From Thiocapsa sp. KS1 (lineage in GTDB: Bacteria; Pseudomonadota; Gammaproteobacteria; Chromatiales; Chromatiaceae): a DNA stretch of 33,583 bases. The translations under genes and the position numbers were made by a program. This document shows, in pieces, positions 25,966-33,449 of this stretch. The stretch covers positions 1,267,419 to 1,301,001 of the forward strand of contig NZ_LN848257.1 of the NCBI RefSeq assembly GCF_001499735.1, given 5' to 3'. The notes under the pieces were generated by a model. That model worked only from the letters and a program-made list of their open reading frames with translations, had not been told where the DNA came from and made no database searches. Positions within the stretch are counted from its first letter, which is position 1. Every line of letters starts with the position of its first letter.

Positions 25966-26028
25966 GGCTGGAGGCTGGAGGCTGGAGGCTGGAGGCTGGA
26001 GGCTGGAGGCTGGAGGCTGGAGGCTGGA
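25966..26028. repeat. Heptanucleotide array, 9 perfect copies of GGCTGGA
   Basis: Nine perfect tandem 7-bp units, followed by the degenerate unit GGCTAAC. It shares its unit, with one change, with the minus-strand reading of the proS-fabA array. It lies about 70 bp upstream of the aceE promoter candidate. Confidence 0.95.
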
Positions 26029-26093
26029 GGCTAACACCCTCGCCCGGCTATGCATTGACCACCCAAATTCTTACCATTGCAAACCTGGAGCGC

Positions 26094-26102
26094 TGATATA
26101 AT
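26094..26102 (+). promoter_or_regulatory. Extended -10 promoter for the pyruvate dehydrogenase operon
   Basis: TGATATAAT: a TG-N extension followed by a perfect TATAAT (26097-26102), 47 bases before the aceE ATG. The -35 region at 17 bp is weak, as allowed for extended -10 promoters. No PdhR-like operator was recognised. Confidence 0.55.
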
Positions 26103-26149
26103 CCGCGCTTTGCCCGTGCCGACCGCTTCGACCGCTTCCGGGAAACATC

Positions 26150-28804
26150 ATGACCAACAAGCCCGATATCGATCCCCAAGAGACACAGGAATGGCTCGAT
26201 TCGCTCGATGCCGTGCTCGAGAACGAAGGCGTCGAGCGCGCCCACTTTTTGCTCGAGCGACTGATCGACAAGGCGCGCCGCTCGGGGGCTTATCTCCCGT
26301 TCACCGCCAACACCGCCTACGTCAACACCATTCCGGTGCAGCAGCAGGAGCGCTTCCCCGGCGATCGCGCCATGGAACGCCGCATCCGCTCCTTCGTGCG
26401 TTGGAACGCGATGGCGATGGTGGTGCAGGCCAACCGGCTCTCTACCGAGCTCGGCGGCCACATCTCGAGCTTTGCCTCCTCCGCCACCCTGGTCGACGTG
26501 GGCTACAACCACTTCTTCCGTGCGCGCGACAAGGATCACGGCGGCGATCTCATCTTCTTCCAGGGCCACGCGGCGCCCGGCATCTATGCCCGCGCGTTTC
26601 TGGAGGGACGCATCAGCGAGGAGCAGCTTTACAACTTCCGCCAGGAGGTCGACGGCAACGGCCTGTCCTCCTATCCGCACCCTTGGTTGATGCCCAACTT
26701 CTGGCAGTTCCCGACCGTCTCGATGGGGCTCGGACCGCTGATGGCCATCTATCAGGCGCGCTTCATGCGCTATTTGAACGACCGCGGGCTGGTCAACACG
26801 AGCGAGCGTAAGGTCTGGGCCTTCCTCGGCGACGGCGAGATGGACGAGCCCGAATCGCTCGGCGCGATCTCCTTGGCGGCACGCGAGCGTCTCGACAACC
26901 TGGTCTTCGTGGTCAACTGCAACCTGCAGCGTCTCGACGGTCCGGTACGCGGCAACGGCAAGATCATCCAGGAGCTCGAAGCGGTCTTCCGCGGCGCAGG
27001 CTGGAACGTCGTCAAGGTCGTCTGGGGCAGCTATTGGGACCCCTTGTTCGCCCGCGACAAGCAGGGTTTGCTCCTCAAACGCATGGAGGAATGTGTCGAC
27101 GGCGACTACCAGGCCTACAAGGCCAAGGGCGGCGCCTACACCCGCGAGCATTTCTTCGGCAAGTATCCCGAGCTCAAGGAGATGGTCGCCAACATGACCG
27201 ACGAGGATATCTGGCGTCTGAACCGCGGCGGCCATGACCCGGCCAAGGTCTATGCCGCCTACGACGCGGCCATGCGCATGAACGGCAAGCCCACGGTGAT
27301 CCTGGCGAAGACCGTGAAGGGTTACGGCATGGGTGTCGCCGGCGAGGGTATGAACATCACCCACTCGCAGAAGAAGATGGGCGAGACGCATCTGAAAGCC
27401 TTCCGCGACCGCTTCAATATCCCGATCTCGGACGACCAGATCGGCGCCGCGCCCTTCTACAAACCGCCGCAGGACAGCCCCGAGATGCAGTACATGCACG
27501 AGGTCCGCGAGCGGCTCGGCGGCTTCCTGCCGCTGCGTCGCGACGACGCCGCGGTGCTGCCGATCCCCGAGCTGGATGCCTTCAAGCCGCTCCTGGAAGG
27601 CAGCGGCGACAAGGAGATGTCGACCACCATGGCGATGGTGCGCATCCTCACGATCCTGGTGCGCGACAAGGCGATCGGCAAGTACCTGGTCCCCATCGTT
27701 CCGGACGAGGCGCGCACCTTCGGCATGGAGGGCATGTTCCGCCAGCTCGGCATCTATTCCTCGATCGGCCAGCTCTACGAGCCGGTCGATGCCGATCAGG
27801 TCATGTACTACCGCGAGGACAAGAAGGGACAGATCCTGCAGGAAGGCATCAACGAAGCAGGCGCCATGTCGTCCTGGATCGCGGCGGCCACCGCCTATGC
27901 GAATCACGGCCAGAGCATGATCCCTTTCTACATCTACTATTCCATGTTCGGGTTCCAGCGCATCGGGGATCTGGCCTGGGCGGCGGGCGACATGCAGGCC
28001 CGCGGCTTCCTGATCGGCGGCACCGCCGGACGCACCACGCTCGCCGGCGAGGGCCTCCAGCATCAGGACGGCCACAGCATGGTGGTCGCGTCGACCATCC
28101 CGAACTGTGTCGCCTACGACCCGGCCTATGCCTACGAGCTCGCCGTCATCGTCCAGGACGGCCTGCGCCGGATGTATCGAGAGAAGGAGAACGTCTTCTA
28201 CTACGTCACGGCGATGAACGAGAACTACGTTCAGCCGGCGTTGCCCGAGGGCGCCGAGGCCGGGATCCTCAAAGGCATGTATCCGGTCCATCAGGGCGAG
28301 GAGCACACCCACCGCGTCCAGCTGCTCGGTGCCGGAACCATCCTGCGCGAGGTCTTGGCCGCAGCCGAGCTGCTCGCCAAGGACTTCAACGTCGGCGCCG
28401 ATGTCTGGAGTGTCACCAGCTTCAACGAGCTGCGGCGTGAAGGCATCGACGTGGAGCGCTGGAACATGCTCCACCCCGATCAGCCCCAGCGCACCACCTA
28501 TGTCGAGGAGCAGCTCGCCGGGACCCAAGGCCCGATCATCGCCGCCACCGACTATATCCGGACCTACGCCGACCAGATCCGCCCCTACATCCCGCGACAC
28601 TACCTGGTGCTCGGGACCGACGGCTTCGGGCGGAGCGACATGCGCAGCCAGCTGCGGAAATTCTTCGAGGTCAATCGTTACTACATCGTCGTCGCGGCGC
28701 TGAAGGCATTGGCGGACGAGGGCGAGATCCCGACCGCGACGGTCTCCGAGGCGATTCGGAAATACCGCATCGACCCGGAAAAACCCAACCCGGTAACGAT
28801 CTGA
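26150..28804 (+). CDS. aceE: Pyruvate dehydrogenase E1 component (homodimeric)
   Basis: Thiamine-diphosphate E1 that decarboxylates pyruvate and acetylates the lipoyl groups of AceF; part of the cytoplasmic pyruvate dehydrogenase complex. The 884 residues are close to E. coli AceE (887). The TPP/Mg motif begins at about G227-D228 (FLGDGEMDEPESLGAISLA) and continues to VNCNLQRLDGPVRGNGKIIQ. FFQGHAAPGIYARAFLEGR and LAGEGLQHQDGHS are other strong signatures. It is the first gene of aceE-aceF-lpdA on the plus strand. Its TGA stop lies in CTGAACCGCG, an extra copy of the repeat-element terminus placed directly before copy C. The 210 bp to aceF are filled by two repeat elements. Identification is secure. 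Confidence 0.97.
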   Translation: MTNKPDIDPQETQEWLDSLDAVLENEGVERAHFLLERLIDKARRSGAYLPFTANTAYVNTIPVQQQERFPGDRAMERRIRSFVRWNAMAMVVQANRLSTELGGHISSFASSATLVDVGYNHFFRARDKDHGGDLIFFQGHAAPGIYARAFLEGRISEEQLYNFRQEVDGNGLSSYPHPWLMPNFWQFPTVSMGLGPLMAIYQARFMRYLNDRGLVNTSERKVWAFLGDGEMDEPESLGAISLAARERLDNLVFVVNCNLQRLDGPVRGNGKIIQELEAVFRGAGWNVVKVVWGSYWDPLFARDKQGLLLKRMEECVDGDYQAYKAKGGAYTREHFFGKYPELKEMVANMTDEDIWRLNRGGHDPAKVYAAYDAAMRMNGKPTVILAKTVKGYGMGVAGEGMNITHSQKKMGETHLKAFRDRFNIPISDDQIGAAPFYKPPQDSPEMQYMHEVRERLGGFLPLRRDDAAVLPIPELDAFKPLLEGSGDKEMSTTMAMVRILTILVRDKAIGKYLVPIVPDEARTFGMEGMFRQLGIYSSIGQLYEPVDADQVMYYREDKKGQILQEGINEAGAMSSWIAAATAYANHGQSMIPFYIYYSMFGFQRIGDLAWAAGDMQARGFLIGGTAGRTTLAGEGLQHQDGHSMVVASTIPNCVAYDPAYAYELAVIVQDGLRRMYREKENVFYYVTAMNENYVQPALPEGAEAGILKGMYPVHQGEEHTHRVQLLGAGTILREVLAAAELLAKDFNVGADVWSVTSFNELRREGIDVERWNMLHPDQPQRTTYVEEQLAGTQGPIIAATDYIRTYADQIRPYIPRHYLVLGTDGFGRSDMRSQLRKFFEVNRYYIVVAALKALADEGEIPTATVSEAIRKYRIDPEKPNPVTI

Positions 28805-28810
28805 ACCGCG

Positions 28811-28898
28811 CTGAACCGCGTCCGTCATCCCATGCGGCGATACGGCAAGTCGACCGACGACAAAGCACCTCAAGAAGGCCTCGGTCGACGCGGTTCAG
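28811..28898. repeat. TAAACCGCGTC inverted-repeat element, copy C (aceE-aceF, first)
   Basis: An 88-bp element with arms CTGAACCGCGTC (28811-28822) and GACGCGGTTCAG (28887-28898), a perfect 12-bp inverted repeat. Compared with the other copies both arms carry TGAACC in place of TAAACC, so pairing is kept. The extra unit CTGAACCGCG directly precedes it (28801-28810) and holds the aceE stop. Confidence 0.85.
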
Positions 28899-28916
28899 GA
28901 CATCTAAAATCTATGG

Positions 28917-29001
28917 CTAAACCGCGTCCGGGCCGAAACGCCTGGTTCAGCCGGGCCGCCCACCACAGGGAGCTGTGGTGATCGCCCCGGACGCGGTTTA
29001 G
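28917..29001. repeat. TAAACCGCGTC inverted-repeat element, copy D (aceE-aceF, second)
   Basis: An 85-bp element with arms CTAAACCGCGTCCGGG (28917-28932) and CCCCGGACGCGGTTTAG (28985-29001), which pair over 16 bp. Inside, CACCACAG (28961-28968) and CTGTGGTG (28973-28980) form an 8-bp stem around GGAG. The right end abuts the aceF ribosome-binding site GGGAGGA (29001-29007). Confidence 0.88.
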
Positions 29002-29013
29002 GGAGGACAGAGC

Positions 29014-30720
29014 GTGGCAACCGTCGAAGACATTCTGCTGCCGGATATCGGGGACTTCTCGGACGTCGAGGTGATCGAGATCCTCGTGGCGCCCGGCGAC
29101 CGGATCGAGGCCGAGCAATCGATCCTCAGCCTGGAGAGCGACAAGGCGACCATCGAGATCCCCTCGCCGCTGGCGGGGGTGATCCGAGAGCTGAAGATCA
29201 AGATCGGCGATCGGGTCAGCCGGGGGGATCTCCTGATGACGCTGGAGACCGAGGGGATGCCGTCTGCGGAGGCGCAAACCGGGGAAGCGCAAGCCGAGTC
29301 GGGCGCCGCCCGCGCGCCATCCGGTCCAGCGGTGCCGGCTGCGACAACGACTCAATCGTCGAAGGCACCACCTCCCCGACCGGCGAGCACCGGCCAGACC
29401 ATCTCGGTGGTCCTGCCGGACATCGGCGATTTCGCGGATATCCCGGTGGTCGAGGTGCTGATCGCACCGGGCGATCGCATCGAGGTGGATCAGTCGCTTC
29501 TCACGCTCGAGAGCGAGAAGGCAACCATGGAGATCCCTTCGCCCAACGCAGGCATTGTCGAGGAGCTGGCCGTCAAGGTCGGAGACAGCCTGAATCAGGG
29601 CGATCTCATCCTGACGCTGCGCACCGACGGCGAGGTCGACAGCGGCGAGCCGATCAAGACGTCCGACCCGATGGCTGCCAACACGGCCGAAGAGCTCGAG
29701 GCACCGCCGGGACCGGCATCGAGTGCCAAGCGCGTGCCCGGCGAATCGGAGCGGCGGCCGGCCCCGGTACTGCCGCGTCCCGAGGACATGGCGGCGATCG
29801 CCAAGGGCCGCAAGGCCCACGCCAGCCCGGCGGTGCGACGCTTCGCCCGCGAGCTCGGCGTGGACCTGACCTTCGTCAAGGGGTCGGGACCGAAGGCTCG
29901 CGTGCTCAAGGACGATGTGCAGGGCTTCGTCAAGCAGGCGCTCGCGCAGGGGGCCCCGACCGCGGCCGGAGCCGCCCTGCCCTTCGCGCTGCCTGCCGCG
30001 CCCGAGATCGATTTCGCCAAGTTCGGCCCGGTCGAGGTCGCCGAGCTCTCGCGCATCAAGAAGCTCAGCGGCCGGCATCTGCATCGCAGCTGGCTCTCAG
30101 TGCCGCATGTCACCCAGTTCGACGAGGCGGACATCACCTCGCTGGAAGACTTCCGCAAGGGACAAAAGGCACAAGCCGCCGAAAAGGGCATCAAGCTGAC
30201 CTTCGTCCCCTTCCTGCTCAAGGCGGTCGCCACCGCCCTGAGCCGGATGCCGATCCTCAAGGCATCGTTGACGGCGGACGGCGAGGGTCTGGTGCTCAAG
30301 CACTTCACCCATATCGGTGTGGCGGTCGATACGCCGCAGGGTCTGGTTGTCCCGGTTGTGCGCGACGTCGACAAAAAGGGCATCTATGCCCTGGCGGCGG
30401 AGCTGTCCGAGCTCGGCGAAAAGGCACGCACGGGCAAGCTGCTGCCCGGCGACATGCAGGGCGGCTGCTTCACCATCTCCAGCCTCGGCGGCATCGGCGG
30501 AACCGCCTTCACGCCGATCGTCAACGCCCCGGAGGTCGCCATCCTCGGGGTGTCGCGCGCGACGACCAAGCCGTTCTGGAACGGGCAGACCTTCGAGCCG
30601 CGCCTGATGCTGCCTCTGTCGCTGTCCTACGATCACCGCGTGGTCGACGGGGCGGACGGGGCGCGCTTCACCAGCCTGCTCGGCGATCTGCTCGGCGATC
30701 TTCGACAAGTGCTGCTGTAG
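29014..30720 (+). CDS. aceF: Pyruvate dehydrogenase E2, dihydrolipoyl acetyltransferase
   Basis: Core subunit of the pyruvate dehydrogenase complex, transferring acetyl from lipoyl to CoA. The 568 residues contain two N-terminal lipoyl domains (about 1-80 and 127-205) with lipoylated K44 (ESDKATIEIP) and K169 (ESEKATMEIPSP), joined by Ala/Pro/Thr-rich linkers. A subunit-binding domain follows (about 266-310, GRKAHASPAVRRFAREL), then the catalytic domain ending SYDHRVVDGADGARF with H541 and D545. E. coli has three lipoyl domains; two plus one on E3 is seen here. The start is GTG with GGGAGGA at good spacing, immediately after repeat copy D. Followed by two hairpins and lpdA. Confidence 0.96.
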   Translation: MATVEDILLPDIGDFSDVEVIEILVAPGDRIEAEQSILSLESDKATIEIPSPLAGVIRELKIKIGDRVSRGDLLMTLETEGMPSAEAQTGEAQAESGAARAPSGPAVPAATTTQSSKAPPPRPASTGQTISVVLPDIGDFADIPVVEVLIAPGDRIEVDQSLLTLESEKATMEIPSPNAGIVEELAVKVGDSLNQGDLILTLRTDGEVDSGEPIKTSDPMAANTAEELEAPPGPASSAKRVPGESERRPAPVLPRPEDMAAIAKGRKAHASPAVRRFARELGVDLTFVKGSGPKARVLKDDVQGFVKQALAQGAPTAAGAALPFALPAAPEIDFAKFGPVEVAELSRIKKLSGRHLHRSWLSVPHVTQFDEADITSLEDFRKGQKAQAAEKGIKLTFVPFLLKAVATALSRMPILKASLTADGEGLVLKHFTHIGVAVDTPQGLVVPVVRDVDKKGIYALAAELSELGEKARTGKLLPGDMQGGCFTISSLGGIGGTAFTPIVNAPEVAILGVSRATTKPFWNGQTFEPRLMLPLSLSYDHRVVDGADGARFTSLLGDLLGDLRQVLL

Positions 30721-30726
30721 TCGGCA

Positions 30727-30759
30727 CGGGAGCGCGAGCCCCGGCAGCCCGCGCTCCCG
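30727..30759 (+). other. Strong hairpin just after aceF
   Basis: CGGGAGCGCG (30727-30736) pairs perfectly with CGCGCTCCCG (30750-30759) around a 13-base loop, six bases after the aceF stop. No T-run follows, so it is more likely an mRNA-stabilising or processing structure than an intrinsic terminator. Confidence 0.65.
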
Positions 30760-30776
30760 CACCCAATGCACTGAAT

Positions 30777-30803
30777 AGGGCCGAGGGCTTCGCCTCGTGC
30801 CCT
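30777..30803 (+). other. Second hairpin in the aceF-lpdA spacer
   Basis: AGGGC-CGAGG (30777-30786) pairs with CCTCG-T-GCCCT (30793-30803) with one bulged T around GCTTCG. It is followed by GCTTTCGTCT, only weakly T-rich, so partial termination before lpdA is possible but not shown. Confidence 0.5.
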
Positions 30804-30876
30804 GCTTTCGTCTAGGATTGGGCGCTATCCTCCCATCATCGCGCGGCCACAGCGGCCCCAAGAGAAGAAGCACACC

Positions 30877-32607
30877 ATGAACGACACCAGTGGCGACACC
30901 ATCGAGATCAGGGTCCCGGACATCGGCGATTTCAAAGATGTGGAGGTCATCGAGGTCTTGGTCTCCCCGGGCGACTCGGTGATCGAAGAGGCTTCGCTGA
31001 TTACACTCGAAAGCGACAAGGCCAGCATGGAGATCCCGGCTCCGCGTGCGGGGGTTGTTCGGTCCGTCGAGGTCTCGGTCGGAGATCGGATCTCGGAGGG
31101 CACACGCATCCTGACGCTCGAGGTCACGGATACGGGAGCCGAGCGCCCGTCGTCGGACTCGGAAACGCGGGGGAGCACCGCAGCGTCCGGCACCGCGCAG
31201 GAGATCGTCACCCAGGTCGTGGTGCTCGGCGCCGGTCCCGGCGGCTACACAGCCGCCTTCCGCGCCGCCGATCTCGGCAAAAAGGTCGTCCTCATCGAGC
31301 GTTACGACACCCTCGGCGGCGTCTGTCTGAACGTCGGCTGCATCCCCTCCAAAGCATTGCTGCACACCGCAGCCATCCTCGAAGAGGTCAAGACCCTGGG
31401 CACCATGGGCGTGACCTTCGGCGAGCCGACGATCGATCTGGACAAGATGCGTGCCGGCAAGGAGCAGGTGGTCGCCAAGCTCACCGGCGGTCTCGCAGCG
31501 ATGGCGAAGCAGCGTGGAGTCAAGGTGGTCCAGGGAACCGGTCGCTTCGAGGCACCCAACCGCATCGCGGTGGCGACACCCGCCGGCCCGGTGCGGATCC
31601 TGTTCGACCACTGCATCATCGCCTGCGGCTCTGCACCCATGAAGATCCCGGGCTTTCCGCACGACGACCCGCGCGTGATGGACTCCACCGACGCGCTCGA
31701 GATCGCGGACATCCCGAACCGTCTTCTGATCGTCGGCGGCGGCATCATCGGGCTCGAGATGGCGAGCGTCTACAGTGCGCTCGGCTCGACGGTCGAGGTC
31801 GTGGAGATGAAGGATCAGTTGATGCCGGGTGCGGACATCGATCTGGTGCGCGCGCTCGAAAAGGTCATCAAGAAGCGCTACAGCACCATCCGACTCGAAA
31901 CCAAGGTCGCGCAGATGAGCGCCACGGCCGAGGGCATCAAGGTCGTCTTCGAGGGTAAGACGCCCGGCGAAGAGGTCTACGACAAGGTCCTGGTCGCCAT
32001 CGGCCGGCGCCCGAACGGCAAGCTCGTCAACGCCGAGGCCGCCGGCGTGAAGGTCGACCAGCACGGGTTCATCAAGGTCGACGACCACATGCGCACCAAC
32101 GTGCCGAACATCTTCGCCATCGGCGACGTTGTCGGCGGGCCGATGCTCGCCCACAAGGCCACTCACGAGGCGAAGGTCGCGGCCGAGGTCATCGCCGGGA
32201 TGCCCGCACTCTTCGATCCCATGACCATCCCCTCGGTCGCCTATACGGATCCGGAGGTCGCCTGGATGGGCCTGACCGAGACCGATGCCAAGGCCAAGGG
32301 CATCGCCTACGAGAAGGGCGTCTTCCCCTGGGCGGCGAGCGGCCGCGCACTCGGCATCCATCGCGACGAAGGTCTGACCAAGCTGCTCTTCGATCCGGAG
32401 ACCAAGCGCATCCTGGGCGCGGGCATCGTCGGCCCGAACGCCGGCGAGCTGATCGGCGAGACGGTTCTGGCACTGGAGATGGGCGCGGACATGGAAGACA
32501 TCGGCCTGACCATCCATCCGCATCCGACCCTGAACGAGACCATCGGACTTGCCGCCGAGATGGCGCACGGCTCGATCACCGATCTGCTGCCGCCGAAAAA
32601 GCGCTGA
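30877..32607 (+). CDS. lpdA: Dihydrolipoyl dehydrogenase (E3) with N-terminal lipoyl domain
   Basis: FAD enzyme that reoxidises the dihydrolipoyl groups of AceF with NAD+. The 576 residues comprise an N-terminal lipoyl domain (about 8-85, K48 in ESDKASMEIP), a Ser/Thr/Ala linker (~87-108) and a full E3: FAD motif VVLGAGPGGYTAAFRAADLG, redox-active C150/C155 in GGVCLNVGCIPSK, NAD motif LLIVGGGIIGLEMAS, and the dimer-interface catalytic H549 in HPHPTLNETIG. An E3 carrying its own lipoyl domain is known in several beta- and gammaproteobacterial pdh operons. AGAGAAGAAG precedes the ATG. It is the last gene of the operon; a short TCGCG/CGCGA hairpin lies in the 54-bp convergent gap after it. Confidence 0.97.
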   Translation: MNDTSGDTIEIRVPDIGDFKDVEVIEVLVSPGDSVIEEASLITLESDKASMEIPAPRAGVVRSVEVSVGDRISEGTRILTLEVTDTGAERPSSDSETRGSTAASGTAQEIVTQVVVLGAGPGGYTAAFRAADLGKKVVLIERYDTLGGVCLNVGCIPSKALLHTAAILEEVKTLGTMGVTFGEPTIDLDKMRAGKEQVVAKLTGGLAAMAKQRGVKVVQGTGRFEAPNRIAVATPAGPVRILFDHCIIACGSAPMKIPGFPHDDPRVMDSTDALEIADIPNRLLIVGGGIIGLEMASVYSALGSTVEVVEMKDQLMPGADIDLVRALEKVIKKRYSTIRLETKVAQMSATAEGIKVVFEGKTPGEEVYDKVLVAIGRRPNGKLVNAEAAGVKVDQHGFIKVDDHMRTNVPNIFAIGDVVGGPMLAHKATHEAKVAAEVIAGMPALFDPMTIPSVAYTDPEVAWMGLTETDAKAKGIAYEKGVFPWAASGRALGIHRDEGLTKLLFDPETKRILGAGIVGPNAGELIGETVLALEMGADMEDIGLTIHPHPTLNETIGLAAEMAHGSITDLLPPKKR

Positions 32608-32661
32608 TCCGGAGAGATCGCGCCGGGCCCGCGACAGCCGGAACGAGCGGCGGATGAGGGC

Positions 32662-32943
32662 TCACTGCGTCACACCGCAAAACTCCACGCAACTCTGCAG
32701 GGTCGGGAACGGCACCCGACCCTCGCAGCCCCCGTAGGTGAACGCCTTGCAGCGGTCGTCTCGGTAGTCGTAATAGAACCTGACCTGATTGGAGCGGCAA
32801 GGGCCGGGGTCGGGTTTGACGACGCAGGCAACGGGCAGCTCTTCACGTACGCCGCCACTCGAGGCACCGCCGCATCCCGCTAGACCGGCCAGGAGAATCC
32901 CGAGCACCGGCACGCGCAACCGGCGCAGCCAGTGGACACTCAT
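32662..32943 (-). CDS. Kunitz/BPTI-type protease-inhibitor lipoprotein
   Basis: A 93-residue lipoprotein: signal peptide with lipobox LAGC (lipidated Cys24), a short Gly/Ser linker, then a complete Kunitz domain at about 40-89. Its six Cys are 40, 49, 65, 73, 85 and 89, with spacings 8-15-7-11-3, against 8-15-7-12-3 in bovine trypsin inhibitor. FYYDYRDDRCKAFTYGGCEG matches the family core. The residue after the second Cys (P1 position) is Arg50, which in this family predicts inhibition of trypsin-like serine proteases. The longer open frame upstream (to 33183) is antisense noise; the ATG at 32943 overlaps the cupin stop as ATGA, so the pair is coupled. The membrane in which it is anchored is not determined. 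Kunitz domains are uncommon in bacteria. Confidence 0.85.
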   Translation of the reverse strand: MSVHWLRRLRVPVLGILLAGLAGCGGASSGGVREELPVACVVKPDPGPCRSNQVRFYYDYRDDRCKAFTYGGCEGRVPFPTLQSCVEFCGVTQ

Positions 32944-33446
32944 CGAGACCGGTTCCGCGCCGCCGCTCGGACCTCCGCGCCCTTCGGGGCATGCTTCCAC
33001 CAATCGCGATGTCGAAACTCGCTCCCGTCCTTCGCCATCATCCGGATAGATCCGCCACGCCGGAAGCCCCAGCCTTTGATCCTCGGACCATGCAGGAAGA
33101 GCGTCCAAGCCGGCACGCCCGCACGCAAGACCACGCGGTGATAGTCCGAGCCACGCAGCCGGTTGAGCTGCCCGGGGGCGCAAAAGCGCACCCGGGTCCG
33201 TTCGGGGTCGGTGTGGAGACCGCGAATCTCGTCATATCCGCCCGCGAGCACCAGGCTCACGGCATGTCCCCAGGGGTGATCGTGGAGCCCGCGATCCGGA
33301 TCCGAATCGACGAAACGGTGGAGATAGAGGTGCCAGCCGAAGGCGCCGAGGAGGTAATAGCGTTCGAGGTAGGGCTCGCCCTGCTCACCTTCGATGAGAC
33401 GACAGGGTCGGCGCGCGCTGATCCATTCGAGCAGTGTTTCGATCAC
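32940..33446 (-). CDS. Small cupin-fold protein
   Basis: A 168-residue soluble protein with a single cupin-like barrel: RPCRLIEGEQGEPYLERYYL, then LHDHPWGHAVSLVLAGGYDEI (H55 and H57 in HDHPW as likely metal ligands), FCAPGQLNRLRGSDYHRVVL and WTLFLHGPRIKGWGFRR. Proteins of this layout occur in bacteria and phages; no reaction is known to me. I start it at the GTG at 33446, which gives the short N-terminus expected before RRPCRLI; a TTG at 33470, inside repeat copy E and preceded by GAGGAA, is the alternative. It is followed by the Kunitz gene with ATGA overlap, so both probably come from one message. Confidence 0.72.
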   Translation of the reverse strand: MIETLLEWISARRPCRLIEGEQGEPYLERYYLLGAFGWHLYLHRFVDSDPDRGLHDHPWGHAVSLVLAGGYDEIRGLHTDPERTRVRFCAPGQLNRLRGSDYHRVVLRAGVPAWTLFLHGPRIKGWGFRRGGSIRMMAKDGSEFRHRDWWKHAPKGAEVRAAARNRSR

Positions 33447-33449
33447 GCC

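Noticed and set aside
25859-26101. Plus-strand 80-residue ORF before aceE
   Set aside because: Its second half is the GGCTGGA array and its first half has no recognisable features.
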